Assembly: GCF_000382345.1 (NCBI RefSeq)
Contig: NZ_KB908084.1
Span: forward strand, 1-64,000
Source: Massilia niastensis DSM 21313
Lineage (GTDB): Bacteria; Pseudomonadota; Gammaproteobacteria; Burkholderiales; Burkholderiaceae_D
Direction of reading: 5' to 3'
DNA: 64,000 bases
The notes below the pieces were generated by a model. The model worked only from the letters and a program-made list of their open reading frames with translations. It had not been told where the DNA came from and ran no database searches. The position numbers were made by a program, and so were the translations under genes. Positions within the stretch are counted from its first letter, which is position 1. The number at the start of each line of letters is the position of its first letter. Shown piece by piece: positions 51,081 through 60,556 of this stretch.

Positions 51081-54000
51081 ATTTTCTTGTCCTCGACGAC
51101 CGGTTCTTCCTGGTGTGCGTACTTCTTGCGCTGGCGCTCGCTGCCCTTGAACAGCTTGCGGATGAAGACGAAGAACACCGGCACGAACAGCACGCCCAGC
51201 AGGGTCGCCGTGATCATGCCGCCCATCACGCCGGTACCGATGGCGCGCTGCGACGCCGAGCCGGCGCCGCCCGCGATCACCAGCGGCAGCACGCCGAGGA
51301 TGAAGGCCAGCGAGGTCATGATGATCGGGCGGAAGCGCAGGTGCGCCGCCTTGATCGCCGCCTCGACCGGCGACATGCCCTGCGCCTGCAGGTCCTTCGC
51401 GAACTCGATGATCAGCACCGCGTTCTTCGCCGCCAGGCCGATGATGGTCACCAGGCCGATCTTGAAGTACACGTCGTTCGGGTAGCCGCGCATCATGGCC
51501 GCCAGCACGGCGCCCAGGACGCCGAGCGGCACCACCAGCAGGACCGATACCGGGATCGACCAGCTTTCATACAGCGCCGCCAGCGCCAGGAAGATCGCCA
51601 GCATCGAGAACATCACCAGGACGCCCATGGTCGAACCGGACAGCAGTTCCTCGCGCGACTGGCCGGTCCATTCGAAGGCGAAGCCGGGCGGCAGCTGGCC
51701 CGCCAGGCGCTCCATCTCGGCCAGCGCGTCGCCGGTCGAGTAGCCCGGCTTGGTGTCGCCGGCGATGCTCATCGCCGGGTAGCCGTTGTAGCGGATGGTC
51801 TGCATCGGGCCGGTGACCCAGCGCGTGGTCGCGAACGAGGACAGCGGCACCGGCTGGCCCTGGGTATTCAGGGCGTTGAGGCGCAGCAGGTCGTCCGGCT
51901 GCATGCGGGCGCTGGCCTCGGCCTGCACCACGACGCGCTGCAGGCGGCCGGCGTTCGGGAAGTCGTTCACGTAGGACGAGCCGAGCGCGGTCGACAGCGC
52001 GGTGTTGATCGCGTCGAAGGTGACGCCCAGCGCCTGCGCCTTGTCGCGGTCGATGTCGAGCTTCACCTGCGGCGCGTCTTCCAGGCCTTCCGGACGGACG
52101 CCGGCCAGGATCGGGCTTTGCGCGGCCATGCCCAGCAGCTGGTTGCGCGCCGCCAGCAGCGCATCGTGGCCGTTGCCGCCGCGGTCCTGCAGGCGGAAGG
52201 TGAAGCCGGTGCCGCGGCCCAGTTCCGGGATCGGCGGCGGGCTCAGTGCGAACACGAAGGCGTCGCGGATGCCGCCCAGGTGGCCGGTGATGCGGCCCGC
52301 CAGACCCTGCGCGCTCGAGCCTTCGCCCTTGCGCTCGTCCCAGCTCTTGAGCGGGATGAAGGCCAGCGCCATGTTCTGGCCCGAACCGGAGAACGAGAAG
52401 CCCATCACGCTGACCATGTCCTGCACTTCCGGCTGCTTCATGATGTACTCTTCGGCCGTGCGCATCACCTGGTTGGTGCGCTCGAGCGTGGCGCCCGGCG
52501 GCAGCTGGAAGTTGGCGATCACGTAGCCCTGGTCCTCGTTCGGCAGGAACGAATTCGGCATGCGGGTGAACAGCAGCGCGACCGCGCCGACGACCACCGC
52601 GAACACCACCATCGTCCGGCCCGAGCCGCGCAGCAGGCGCGCGACCCAGCCTTCGTAGCGGGCCGCGGTCTTGGTGAAGCGGCGGTTGAACCAGCCGAAG
52701 AAGCCGCGCTTCTCGTGGTGGTGGCCGGCCTGCACCGGCTTGAGCAGGTGGGCGCACAGCGCCGGGGTCAGGGTCAGCGCCAGGAAGGCCGAGAAGGCGA
52801 TCGAGGACACCATCACCGCCGCGAACTGGCGGTAGATGTTGCCGACCGCGCCGGCGAAGAAGGCCAGCGGCACGAACACCGACATCAGGACCACGGTCAC
52901 GCCGATGATCGCGCCCGAGATCTGGCTCATCGCCTTGCGGGTCGCCTGCAGCGGCGGCAGGCCTTCCTCGCTCATGATGCGCTCGACGTTCTCGACCACG
53001 ATGATGGCGTCGTCGACCACGATACCGATCACCAGCACCATGCCGAACATGGTCAGCACGTTGATCGAGAAGCCCAGCGCCAGCAGGGTGCCGAGCGAGC
53101 CCAGCAGTGCAACCGGCACCACGATGGTCGGGATCAGGGTGTAGCGGATGTTCTGCAGGAACAGGTACATCACCAGGAACACCAGCACGATCGCCTCGAC
53201 CAGGGTATGCACCACCTGTTCGATCGAGATCTGGATGAACTTCGAGCTGTCGAACGGGATCGACCACTTCATGCCGGGCGGGAAGTACTTCGACAGTTCT
53301 TCCATGCGCGCGCGCACCAGCTTCGCGGTTTCGAGGGCGTTACCGGACGGCGACAGCTGCACGCCGATACCGGTCGAGGGCTTGCCGTTCAGGCGCGCCG
53401 AGGTCGCGTAGGCCTGGCCGCCGATCTCGATGCGGGCCACGTCCTTCAGGCGGACGGTCGAGCCGTCCGGATTCGCGCGCAGTGCGATGTTGCCGAACTG
53501 TTCGACGGTGCTGAGCTGGCCGGTGACCACCACGGTGGCCGAGATTTCCTGGCCGGCCGCGAGCGGCTGTTCGCCGATGGTGCCCGAGGCCACCTGGGCG
53601 TTCTGGGTGCGGATCGCATTGTTGACGTCGGCCGGCGACAGGCGGTAGCCCACCAGCTTGGCCGGGTCGATCCAGATGCGCATCGCGCGCTCGGTGCCGA
53701 ACAGCTGCGCGGTGCCGACGCCCTTGATGCGCTGGATTTCAGGCAGCACGGTGCGCGAGGCGTAGTCGCCCAGCGCGATCGGGTCCCACTTCGGATCGTC
53801 CGACGACAGGATGGTGAACAGCAGGAAGTTGGCGCGCACCTTGTCGACGCGCACGCCCTGCTGGTTCACCGCCTGCGGCAGGCGCGGGGTGGCGCGCGAC
53901 AGGCGGTTCTGCACGTCCACCTGGGCCAGGTCCGGGTTGGTGCCGGACTCGAAGGTCAGGGTGATCGAGCCGCTGCCGTTGGCGGAGCTGCTCGATTCCA

Positions 54001-54232
54001 TGTAGATCAGGCCCGGCGAGCCGTTCATCTCGCGTTCGATGACGGAGATGACCGAGTCTTCCAGGGTCTGGGCCGACGCGCCCGGGTAGGCGGCGTTGAT
54101 CACGATCGCGGGCGGCGCCACGTTCGGGTACTGCGCGATCGGCAGCTGGGTGATGGAGACGCCGCCGATCACCATGATGAACAGCGCGATCACCCAGGCG
54201 AAAATAGGGCGGTCAATAAAATAACGTGCCAT
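51077..54232 (-). CDS. RND efflux transporter, HAE-1 (AcrB/MexB-like)
   Basis: A 1051-residue inner membrane proton-drug antiporter, normal HAE-1 length. The N-terminus MARYFIDRPIFAWVIALFIMVIGG is typical. The TM4 proton-relay pair is in GIVVDDAIIVVENVERIM, and FPNAGRLQRVVVQAEASARMQPDDLLRLN matches the porter domains. The C-terminus has LGVLFVPVFFVFIRKLF and a basic tail. Drugs or solvents are likely substrates; the exact ones cannot be read from sequence. Confidence 0.94.
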   Translation of the reverse strand: MARYFIDRPIFAWVIALFIMVIGGVSITQLPIAQYPNVAPPAIVINAAYPGASAQTLEDSVISVIEREMNGSPGLIYMESSSSANGSGSITLTFESGTNPDLAQVDVQNRLSRATPRLPQAVNQQGVRVDKVRANFLLFTILSSDDPKWDPIALGDYASRTVLPEIQRIKGVGTAQLFGTERAMRIWIDPAKLVGYRLSPADVNNAIRTQNAQVASGTIGEQPLAAGQEISATVVVTGQLSTVEQFGNIALRANPDGSTVRLKDVARIEIGGQAYATSARLNGKPSTGIGVQLSPSGNALETAKLVRARMEELSKYFPPGMKWSIPFDSSKFIQISIEQVVHTLVEAIVLVFLVMYLFLQNIRYTLIPTIVVPVALLGSLGTLLALGFSINVLTMFGMVLVIGIVVDDAIIVVENVERIMSEEGLPPLQATRKAMSQISGAIIGVTVVLMSVFVPLAFFAGAVGNIYRQFAAVMVSSIAFSAFLALTLTPALCAHLLKPVQAGHHHEKRGFFGWFNRRFTKTAARYEGWVARLLRGSGRTMVVFAVVVGAVALLFTRMPNSFLPNEDQGYVIANFQLPPGATLERTNQVMRTAEEYIMKQPEVQDMVSVMGFSFSGSGQNMALAFIPLKSWDERKGEGSSAQGLAGRITGHLGGIRDAFVFALSPPPIPELGRGTGFTFRLQDRGGNGHDALLAARNQLLGMAAQSPILAGVRPEGLEDAPQVKLDIDRDKAQALGVTFDAINTALSTALGSSYVNDFPNAGRLQRVVVQAEASARMQPDDLLRLNALNTQGQPVPLSSFATTRWVTGPMQTIRYNGYPAMSIAGDTKPGYSTGDALAEMERLAGQLPPGFAFEWTGQSREELLSGSTMGVLVMFSMLAIFLALAALYESWSIPVSVLLVVPLGVLGAVLAAMMRGYPNDVYFKIGLVTIIGLAAKNAVLIIEFAKDLQAQGMSPVEAAIKAAHLRFRPIIMTSLAFILGVLPLVIAGGAGSASQRAIGTGVMGGMITATLLGVLFVPVFFVFIRKLFKGSERQRKKYAHQEEPVVEDKKI

Positions 54233-54262
54233 TGGAGTAGTCCTGTTTCTGTGCTGCGGCGC

Positions 54263-55486
54263 TTAGCGGCTGGCCGGCGCCGGAGCGGCGGCGGTCGTGG
54301 CGCCTGGAGCGGTGCCGGTGGCCGGTTTCCACGGCACCGGCTTGACCGGGGTGCCCGGCGGCATCATCTGCACCTTCTGGAAGCCGTCGACCATCACGCG
54401 CTCGCCTTCCTTCAGGCCGTCGGTGACGATCCAGTTCTGGCCTTGCTGCGAACCGATCTTGACGGTGCGCTGGGCCGGCTTGTTGTCCGGGCCGACCACC
54501 ATCAGGGTATCGCCCTGGGCGCCGCCGCGGGTGACGGCCTGCTGCGGCACCACGATGCCGTTCGGCAGCTCGGCCTGCGCCAGGCGCACGCGCACGTACT
54601 GGCCCGGCAGCAGGGCGTTGTCCGGGTTCGGCACGGTGGCGCGCAGGGTGACCTGGCCGCTGCTCGGATCGACCGTCACGTCGGAGAACAGCAGCTTGCC
54701 GCGCACGCCCAGCTCGGAGCCGTCTTCCAGCAGCACCGTGACCGGCAGGCCGCCGGCGACGCGGCTGGCGCCGGCCTGCTTGCGCAGGCGCTGCAGCTCG
54801 ACGGCCGACTGGGTGATGTTCAGGTACATCGGGTTGGTCTGCTGGATCAGCGCCATCTGGGTGGCTTCGGTGGCCGAGACCAGGGCGCCTTCGGTGACCA
54901 GGGCGCGGCCGATGCGGCCCGCGATCGGGGCGTTGACGCTGGTGTAGCCGACGTTGATCTGGGACACGCGCAGCTGGGCCCTGGCCGCGGCGACGGCCGC
55001 CTCGCCCTGTTTCTGGGCGGCGACGGCGTTCGTGTATTCCTGCTTGCTGATGGCGTTGGCCTCGACCAGCGGCTTGTAGCGCTCGGCCTGGGCCGCGGCC
55101 TGGGTCAGGTTGGCCTGGGCGCGCGCCAGCTCGGCCTGGGCGCTGTTAAGCTGCGCCTGGTAGGTGTCGGGATCGATCTGGAACAGCGACTGGCCCTGCT
55201 TGACCTCGCTGCCTTCGGTGAACACGCGCTTGAGCACGACGCCATTGACGCGGGCGCGGACCTGGGCGGTGCGGACCGGCTCGGCGCGCGCCGGCAGTTC
55301 GGTCTCGAGGGCGACCGGTTCGAATCTGGTGGTGATGACGCCGACTTCCGGGGCGGGCATCTTGCCGCCGGCGGCGGCCGGTGCAGCATCATCCTTTTTG
55401 CCGCAGGCGGACAGCAGCACCAGGGCAGCCAGGGTGCCGGCGGCGATCCGGGTCAGGGACAAGGAGGAGGAGGTGGCAGAGCGCAT
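54263..55486 (-). CDS. RND efflux periplasmic adaptor (AcrA-like lipoprotein)
   Basis: A 407-residue membrane fusion protein. The lipobox is LAALVLLSAC with Cys28. Then come the lipoyl half (RAQVRARVNGVVLKRVFTEGSEVKQGQSLFQID), an alpha-hairpin (about 100-170), the second lipoyl half (VNAPIAGRIGRALVTEGALVSA) and the C-terminal beta domains. First gene of the adaptor-transporter-channel operon, with 30 bp to the transporter gene. Confidence 0.93.
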   Translation of the reverse strand: MRSATSSSLSLTRIAAGTLAALVLLSACGKKDDAAPAAAGGKMPAPEVGVITTRFEPVALETELPARAEPVRTAQVRARVNGVVLKRVFTEGSEVKQGQSLFQIDPDTYQAQLNSAQAELARAQANLTQAAAQAERYKPLVEANAISKQEYTNAVAAQKQGEAAVAAARAQLRVSQINVGYTSVNAPIAGRIGRALVTEGALVSATEATQMALIQQTNPMYLNITQSAVELQRLRKQAGASRVAGGLPVTVLLEDGSELGVRGKLLFSDVTVDPSSGQVTLRATVPNPDNALLPGQYVRVRLAQAELPNGIVVPQQAVTRGGAQGDTLMVVGPDNKPAQRTVKIGSQQGQNWIVTDGLKEGERVMVDGFQKVQMMPPGTPVKPVPWKPATGTAPGATTAAAPAPASR

Positions 55487-55582
55487 TACGTGTGCTTCCT
55501 TCTAGAGTAAACAGATTGACCCATGCGCAGGAAAACAACACCTCTCCTTGGCACGGGATCAACTCTGGCTTTTGCAAATAGT

Positions 55583-55610
55583 TTTATATACTATCACGAC
55601 TGTATGTAAA
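55583..55610. promoter_or_regulatory. TetR-type operator between acrA-like and acrR-like genes
   Basis: TTTATATAC (55583-55591) and GTATGTAAA (55602-55610) are inverted repeats matching at 8 of 9 positions, 10 bases apart. The half-site resembles the AcrR box (TACATACA / TGTATGTA). It lies in the 164-bp divergent region and is well placed for the TetR protein to repress both directions. Confidence 0.7.
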
Positions 55611-55650
55611 ATGTTTTAGACCCCTCATTTTCAGGAGTAGGCTTCAAAAA

Positions 55651-56265
55651 ATGCGCAGGACGAAGGAAGAAGCGGCCGCGACCCGCGACAGTATTCTTGA
55701 TGCAGCAGAGATATTGTTTGCTGAACAGGGTGTGTCCAGAACGACATTGCAGCATATCGCAACTAAGGCCGGGGTGACGCGCGGCGCAATTTATTGGCAC
55801 TTCATGGACAAGGGCGCGCTCTTCAATGCCATGATGGAAAGGGCCACCCTGCCGCTGGAGGCGGCGGTGAAGCTGCTCGACGAGCGCGCGGCTGGCGATC
55901 CCCTGCAATGCCTGCGCGACGAGTTGATGACGGTGCTGCGCATCACGGTGGAGGATCCGAAGGCGCGCCGGGTGTTCGAGATCGCGATGCTGAAGGTGGA
56001 ATTCACCGACGAGGTCGATGCCGTGCGCGTGCGCCGGCGCGAGTCGATGACGCAGTGGCAGGAACGGATGGAAGGCTACCTGAACCTGGCGCTGGCAATG
56101 GGACTGTTGCGTCCCGGGGTCGATCCGCGCAATGCGGCGATGGGTTTCTGGACCATGATCGATGGGCTGATCCGCAACTGGGTGTTCGAGCCCTCGACCT
56201 ACGACCTGATGGAACTGGGCGGGCAGGTGCTGGACACCTACCTGGCCGGCCTGCGCGCCCGCTGA
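55651..56265 (+). CDS. acrR: TetR-family repressor of the efflux operon
   Basis: A 204-residue regulator: MRRTKEEAAATRDSILDAAEILFAEQGVSRTTLQHIATKAGVTRGAIYWHFMDKGALFNAM is the AcrR/TtgR-type DNA-binding domain. The C-terminal ligand pocket (DPLQCLRDELMTVLRITVEDPKARRVFEIAMLKVEFTDE) also follows AcrR. Divergent from the efflux operon, with a matching operator between them, so it should repress the pump until a hydrophobic compound binds. Confidence 0.9.
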   Translation: MRRTKEEAAATRDSILDAAEILFAEQGVSRTTLQHIATKAGVTRGAIYWHFMDKGALFNAMMERATLPLEAAVKLLDERAAGDPLQCLRDELMTVLRITVEDPKARRVFEIAMLKVEFTDEVDAVRVRRRESMTQWQERMEGYLNLALAMGLLRPGVDPRNAAMGFWTMIDGLIRNWVFEPSTYDLMELGGQVLDTYLAGLRAR

Positions 56266-56279
56266 CGCCAGGCCTTGTC

Positions 56280-56304
56280 GGCGCGCCACGGGGCGTGGCG
56301 CGCC
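56280..56304. terminator. bidirectional hairpin between acrR and tal
   Basis: GGCGCGCCACG, a GGG loop and CGTGGCGCGCC form a perfect 11-bp stem between two convergent genes. There is no U-run on either side, so termination efficiency is uncertain. Confidence 0.5.
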
Positions 56305-56328
56305 GTACTACGCCAAGAAGCGACGCGC

Positions 56329-57258
56329 TTAGCGCATTTCCTTGATCATCTTCTTGAGCTTGATCGAGTCGGCGACGAAGGCGCGGATGCCTTCGGCCAG
56401 CTTCTCGGTCGCCATCGCGTCGTCGTTGAGCATGAAGCGGAAGCTCTTCTCGTCGATGGCGATCTTCGCGATGTCGGCGTCGGCGTCAAGCACCAGCTTG
56501 CGCTCGACCGTCGCGTCGGAATCGGCCAGCTTCTGCAGCAGGTCCGGCGAGATGGTGAGCAGGTCGCAGCCGGCCAGTTCCAGGATCTGCGAGGTGTTGC
56601 GGAAGCTTGCGCCCATGACTTCGGTCTTGTAGCCGAACTTGCGGTAGTACTGGTAGATGCGCTTGACCGACTGCACGCCCGGATCGTCGGCGCCCTGGTA
56701 GTCGGTGCCGGTCGATTTCTTGTACCAGTCGTAGATGCGGCCGACGAAGGGCGAGATCAGCTGGACGCCGGCTTCGGCGCAGGCGACGGCCTGGCACAGC
56801 GAGAACAGCAGGGTCAGGTTGCAGTGGATGCCTTCCTTCTCCAGGATCTCGGCGGCGCGGATGCCTTCCCAGGTCGAGGCGATCTTGATCAGCACGCGCT
56901 CGCGCGACACGCCGGCCTTCTCGTACAGGGCGATCAGTTCGCGGCCCTTGGCGACGGTGGCTTCGGTATCGAAGGACAGGGCGGCATCGATCTCGGTCGA
57001 GACGCGGCCCGGGACGAATTTCAGGATCTCGACGCCGAAACCGATCAGGAGGTTGTCGACGATCTCATCGATCTCGGCGTGCGGCGCGTCGGCGATGGCT
57101 TTTTCCAGCAGCGGGAGGTATTCCGGCTTCTGCACGGCCTTCAGGATCAGCGACGGGTTGGTGGTCGCATCCTGCGGCGCGTAGGCCTTGATCGACTGGA
57201 AGTCGCCGGTGTCGGCGACCACGGTGGTGTACTGCTTGAGCTGTTCGAGTTGGTTCAT
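56329..57258 (-). CDS. tal: transaldolase
   Basis: A 309-residue enzyme of the non-oxidative pentose phosphate pathway (sedoheptulose-7-P + glyceraldehyde-3-P to erythrose-4-P + fructose-6-P). The Schiff-base lysine is in [31 protein letters not shown] and [26 protein letters not shown] are TalB signatures. It lies in a sugar-phosphate cluster with zwf, hexR and pgi. Confidence 0.95.
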   Translation of the reverse strand: MNQLEQLKQYTTVVADTGDFQSIKAYAPQDATTNPSLILKAVQKPEYLPLLEKAIADAPHAEIDEIVDNLLIGFGVEILKFVPGRVSTEIDAALSFDTEATVAKGRELIALYEKAGVSRERVLIKIASTWEGIRAAEILEKEGIHCNLTLLFSLCQAVACAEAGVQLISPFVGRIYDWYKKSTGTDYQGADDPGVQSVKRIYQYYRKFGYKTEVMGASFRNTSQILELAGCDLLTISPDLLQKLADSDATVERKLVLDADADIAKIAIDEKSFRFMLNDDAMATEKLAEGIRAFVADSIKLKKMIKEMR

Positions 57259-57335
57259 GGCGGTCTCGGTGGTGAATCTGGTGTTGATCGGTGAAACGGG
57301 GATTCTGGGGCCTCAGTTGAAAAGCCGCTGACGCA

Positions 57336-57833
57336 TCAGCAGTCCGTACCCTCGAGGAAGGCCGCAACCATGCGTTCCAGGCCGACACGGTCGTCGTCGG
57401 AAAAGCGATCCACTGTCGGGCTGTCGATATCGAACACGCCGACCAGCTTCCCATCCTTGATCAGCGGCAGCACGATTTCCGAGGCCGACGCCGAATCGCA
57501 GGCGATATGCCCCGGAAACGCGTGCACGTCCGGCACGACGATGGTCTTGCGCTCGACCGCGGTGGCGCCGCACACGCCGCGTCCGAACGGGATGCGGGCG
57601 CAGGCCGGCTTGCCCTGGAACGGGCCGACCAGCAGGTCCTGGCCTTCGCCCTTCTTGGCGGGCACGGTCAGGTAGAAACCGGCCCAGTTCAGGTCGGCGA
57701 GGGTGTCGTAGACGAGGGCGGAAAACTGCGACGCATTGGCGATCAGGTCGCGTTCGCCTTCGAGGACGCTGGCGACCTGGCGCACCAGCAGGTCATAGTC
57801 GGGGCGGGCGCTGCGTTCGGGATTGATGTGCAT
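57336..57833 (-). CDS. msrC: free methionine-(R)-sulfoxide reductase (GAF type)
   Basis: A 165-residue GAF protein. LNWAGFYLTV and the three cysteines in GKPACARIPFGRGVCGATA and HIACDSASASEIVLPLI match fRMsr, which reduces free methionine-R-sulfoxide using thioredoxin. DIDSPTVDRFSDDDR is also typical. The start MHINPERS removes a 17-residue nonconserved extension. It lies between hexR and tal with gaps of 126 and 77 bp. Confidence 0.9.
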   Translation of the reverse strand: MHINPERSARPDYDLLVRQVASVLEGERDLIANASQFSALVYDTLADLNWAGFYLTVPAKKGEGQDLLVGPFQGKPACARIPFGRGVCGATAVERKTIVVPDVHAFPGHIACDSASASEIVLPLIKDGKLVGVFDIDSPTVDRFSDDDRVGLERMVAAFLEGTDC

Positions 57834-57959
57834 GGCGGGGCCGGGAACTGTCGAAACCGGGTATTTTACACCTGTGCCGCGCACAGCTGGGAAGGCTGGC
57901 GGAACAGCGCCAGCGGCATCCGCTCAAAGGACCGGTCGGCAAGCTCAGTCAGGCGGCTC

Positions 57960-58814
57960 CTAGCCGATGAAGGAATCGAACTGCATGTCGAACTCCTGCA
58001 AGGCCTTCTGCGCATTCTGCATCTTCTTGCGGAACTCGGGCCCGCGGCGCAGCGCCAGTCCGACCGCCAGCACGTCGATGACCACCAGGTAGGCCAGCCG
58101 CGCCGAGATCGGCGTATACGGATCGATCGCGAACACCAGGTCGATCGGGATGAACAGCGTGGCCATCTCGGCCAGCGGCGTGCCCGACGGCGCCAGCACG
58201 ATCACTTCCGCGCCGCCGCTGCGGGCCAGCTTGGCCGAGCGCACCATCGAGGGGTTGTTGCCGCGCTGTGAGATCGCCACCACGGCGTCTCCCTCGCGCA
58301 GCAGCGCCGCCGCGATCGAATGGATCGCCGGGTCGGTATAGGCCACGGTCGGCACGCCCGAGCGGAAGAACTTGTGCTGGGCGTCGGCCGCGACGAAGCC
58401 CGAGGTGCCCTGGCCGTAGAACTCGATCTTGTTGGCGCGCGCCAGGATCTCGAGCGCCTTCTGGATCAGTTCGGGATTCAGGTTGTTGCGCAGGTCGAGC
58501 AGGGTATTGATCGAGCGGCTGCAGATCTTGTTGATCAGGTCGGCCGCCAGGTCGTCCTGGGCCGGCTGTTCATTGGCGCCGGGCAGGGCCAGCGCCAGCC
58601 CCTGCGCCAGCTTGAGCTTGAACTCGTGCCAGCCCTCGTAGCCGAGCGTGCGGCAGAAGCGCACCACGGTCGGTTCGGACACCTGGGCGCTCTTGGCGAG
58701 CGCCGTGATGTTCTGGCTGACCGTCACGGACGGCGCGGCAAGCACCGCGAGCGCGACCTTGCGCTCCGACTTGGAGAGCGTATCGAGCTGGGTGCGGATC
58801 GAGTCGAGCAGCAT
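57960..58814 (-). CDS. hexR: RpiR-family regulator HexR
   Basis: A 284-residue regulator: N-terminal RpiR helix-turn-helix (LSKSERKVALAVLAAPSVTVSQNITALAKSAQVSEPTVVRFCRTLGYEG) and a SIS sugar-phosphate domain (about 120-260, KIEFYGQGTSGFVAADAQHKF, VVAISQRGNNPSMVRSAKLARSGGAEVIVLA). In proteobacteria HexR senses KDPG and represses Entner-Doudoroff and related genes. It is ten bases downstream of zwf, in the same operon, and two candidate sites lie upstream of zwf. Confidence 0.9.
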   Translation of the reverse strand: MLLDSIRTQLDTLSKSERKVALAVLAAPSVTVSQNITALAKSAQVSEPTVVRFCRTLGYEGWHEFKLKLAQGLALALPGANEQPAQDDLAADLINKICSRSINTLLDLRNNLNPELIQKALEILARANKIEFYGQGTSGFVAADAQHKFFRSGVPTVAYTDPAIHSIAAALLREGDAVVAISQRGNNPSMVRSAKLARSGGAEVIVLAPSGTPLAEMATLFIPIDLVFAIDPYTPISARLAYLVVIDVLAVGLALRRGPEFRKKMQNAQKALQEFDMQFDSFIG

Positions 58815-58824
58815 GGGCCTGGCC

Positions 58825-60294
58825 TCAGTCTTCCGGCAGCACTTCTTCGCGCCACTGCAGGCCGTCGCGCCCGATCAGCGCGCTCGAGGCGGCAGGGCCC
58901 CAGGTGCCCGAGGTGTAGGGCACCGGCGTGGTGTCGTCCTGCTCCCAGTATTCCAGGATCGGCTCGACCCATTCCCAGGCCGCTTCCAGTTCGTCGCCGC
59001 GCATGAACAGGGTCAGCTGGCCGCGCAGCACGTCGACCAGCAGGCGCTCGTAGGCTTCCATGCGCGGGCTCTTGAACTGCTCGCGGAAGTCCAGTTCGAG
59101 TTCGGCCTGCTTCAGGCGCATGGCGTCGCCCGGGGTCTTGGCCATCAGGTTCATCGACAGGCCTTCGTCCGGCTGCAGGCGGATCACCAGGCTGTTCGGC
59201 TGGAAGCTCGAGGTCGGCTGGTTGAAGATCGAATGCGGGATCGGCTTGAAGCGCACCACGATCTCGGCCAGGCGGTCGGCCATGCGCTTGCCGGTGCGCA
59301 GGTAGAAGGGCACGCCGGCCCAGCGCCAGGTGTCGATCTCGGCCTTCATGGCGACGAAGGTCTCGGTCTTCGAATACTTCGGCGCTTCCGGCTCCTCGCG
59401 GTAGCCCGGCACCGGCATGCCGTCCACGTAGCCGGAGCGGTACTGGCCGCGCACGATGTTCTGCGCCAGGGTGGTCGGGGTGAAGCGTTTCAGCGAGCGC
59501 AGCACCTGCAGCTTGGCGTCGCGCACGGCGTCCGGCGCGATCGAGGCCGGCGGTTCCATGGCGACGATGCACAGCAGCTGCAGCAGGTGGTTCTGCAGCA
59601 TGTCGCGCAGCGCGCCCGAGGTGTCGTAGTAGCCCAGGCGGTTGCCCACGCCGATCTTCTCGGCGATGGTGATCTGCACGTCCGAGATCCATTCGCGGCG
59701 CCACAGCGGCTCGAACAGGATGTTCCCGAAGCGCAGGGCCAGCAGGTTCTGCACGGTTTCCTTGCCCAGGTAGTGGTCGATCCGGTAGATCTGCGATTCG
59801 GCGAACACCTTGCCGACCTCGAGGTTGATCTGCTTGGCCGAGGCCAGGTCGCGGCCCAGGGGCTTTTCCAGCACCACGCGCGAATTCGGCGTGACCAGGC
59901 TGGTGGCGGCCAGGTTGTCGCAGATCGTGGCGAACAGGTGCGGCGGGGTGGCCAGGTAGTACACCCGGGTCAGCGCCTCGTCCTTGCGCAGGGCTTCGAC
60001 CAGGTCGCCATAGGTGGCGACGTCGGTGGCGTTGAGCCCCACGTAGACGATGCGCTTCAGGAAGCGGGCCCAGGCTTCGCTGGACGGGGTGTCCTTGATA
60101 TGCGGCTTCGAATTGGTCTCGATGGTCTGCAGGAACTGTTCCTGTGACGCTTCGTCACGGCCGACACAGATGATGCGCGCGGTCGGCGGCAGGTCGCCGG
60201 CGACGTCGCGCGAGTACATCGCAGGGAGCAGCTTGCGCATCGCAAGGTCGCCGCTGCCGCCAAAGAGAACGAGATCGAAATCGGATAGAGCCAT
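58825..60294 (-). CDS. zwf: glucose-6-phosphate 1-dehydrogenase
   Basis: A 489-residue enzyme making 6-phosphogluconolactone and NADPH. The coenzyme loop is DLVLFGGSGDLAMRKLLPA, the active site RIDHYLGKE, and KPLGRD precedes it; ends as usual in SGTWGPAASSALIGRDG. The chosen ATG starts MALSDFDLV; the frame stays open for another 1.3 kb upstream by chance, opposite the chemoreceptor gene. It heads the zwf-hexR operon. Confidence 0.94.
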   Translation of the reverse strand: MALSDFDLVLFGGSGDLAMRKLLPAMYSRDVAGDLPPTARIICVGRDEASQEQFLQTIETNSKPHIKDTPSSEAWARFLKRIVYVGLNATDVATYGDLVEALRKDEALTRVYYLATPPHLFATICDNLAATSLVTPNSRVVLEKPLGRDLASAKQINLEVGKVFAESQIYRIDHYLGKETVQNLLALRFGNILFEPLWRREWISDVQITIAEKIGVGNRLGYYDTSGALRDMLQNHLLQLLCIVAMEPPASIAPDAVRDAKLQVLRSLKRFTPTTLAQNIVRGQYRSGYVDGMPVPGYREEPEAPKYSKTETFVAMKAEIDTWRWAGVPFYLRTGKRMADRLAEIVVRFKPIPHSIFNQPTSSFQPNSLVIRLQPDEGLSMNLMAKTPGDAMRLKQAELELDFREQFKSPRMEAYERLLVDVLRGQLTLFMRGDELEAAWEWVEPILEYWEQDDTTPVPYTSGTWGPAASSALIGRDGLQWREEVLPED

Positions 60295-60331
60295 GGTCAA
60301 TGTCGGGGCAAAAGTGGGTGGAAGCGTCGCA

Positions 60332-60381
60332 TGTAAATTTACTACATAAATACCTGATCTGCAAGAAAATTTACTACGTAA
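60332..60381. promoter_or_regulatory. two HexR-like boxes upstream of zwf
   Basis: AAATTTACTACATAA (60335-60349) and AAATTTACTACGTAA (60367-60381) are direct repeats 32 bases apart, about three helical turns. The first sits in a palindromic core GTAAATTTAC. With hexR in the zwf operon, these are the natural candidates for its sites. The region also drives the divergent chemoreceptor-like gene. Confidence 0.65.
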
Positions 60382-60556
60382 GTTTGGCCCGAGCAGGATG
60401 CATGGTGCCACATTTACCGCATGGGAGGCGCGGTCGATCCGCGCCGCACGCGCGCGTTTTCCGATGACAACAGGGGCGAATCGGCATATAGTTGCCGTAC
60501 GTAAATACACTGGCCATGCGCAGCAGGCGGGAGCCGGGAAGCGGAAGGAGACAGGG

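Noticed and set aside
51068-55510. A plus-strand frame of about 1480 codons opposite the efflux operon
   Set aside because: It mirrors acrA/acrB-like codons in a GC-rich genome. It has no domains and is rich in Arg, His, Gln and Gly, as antisense frames are, while the minus strand encodes clear family members.
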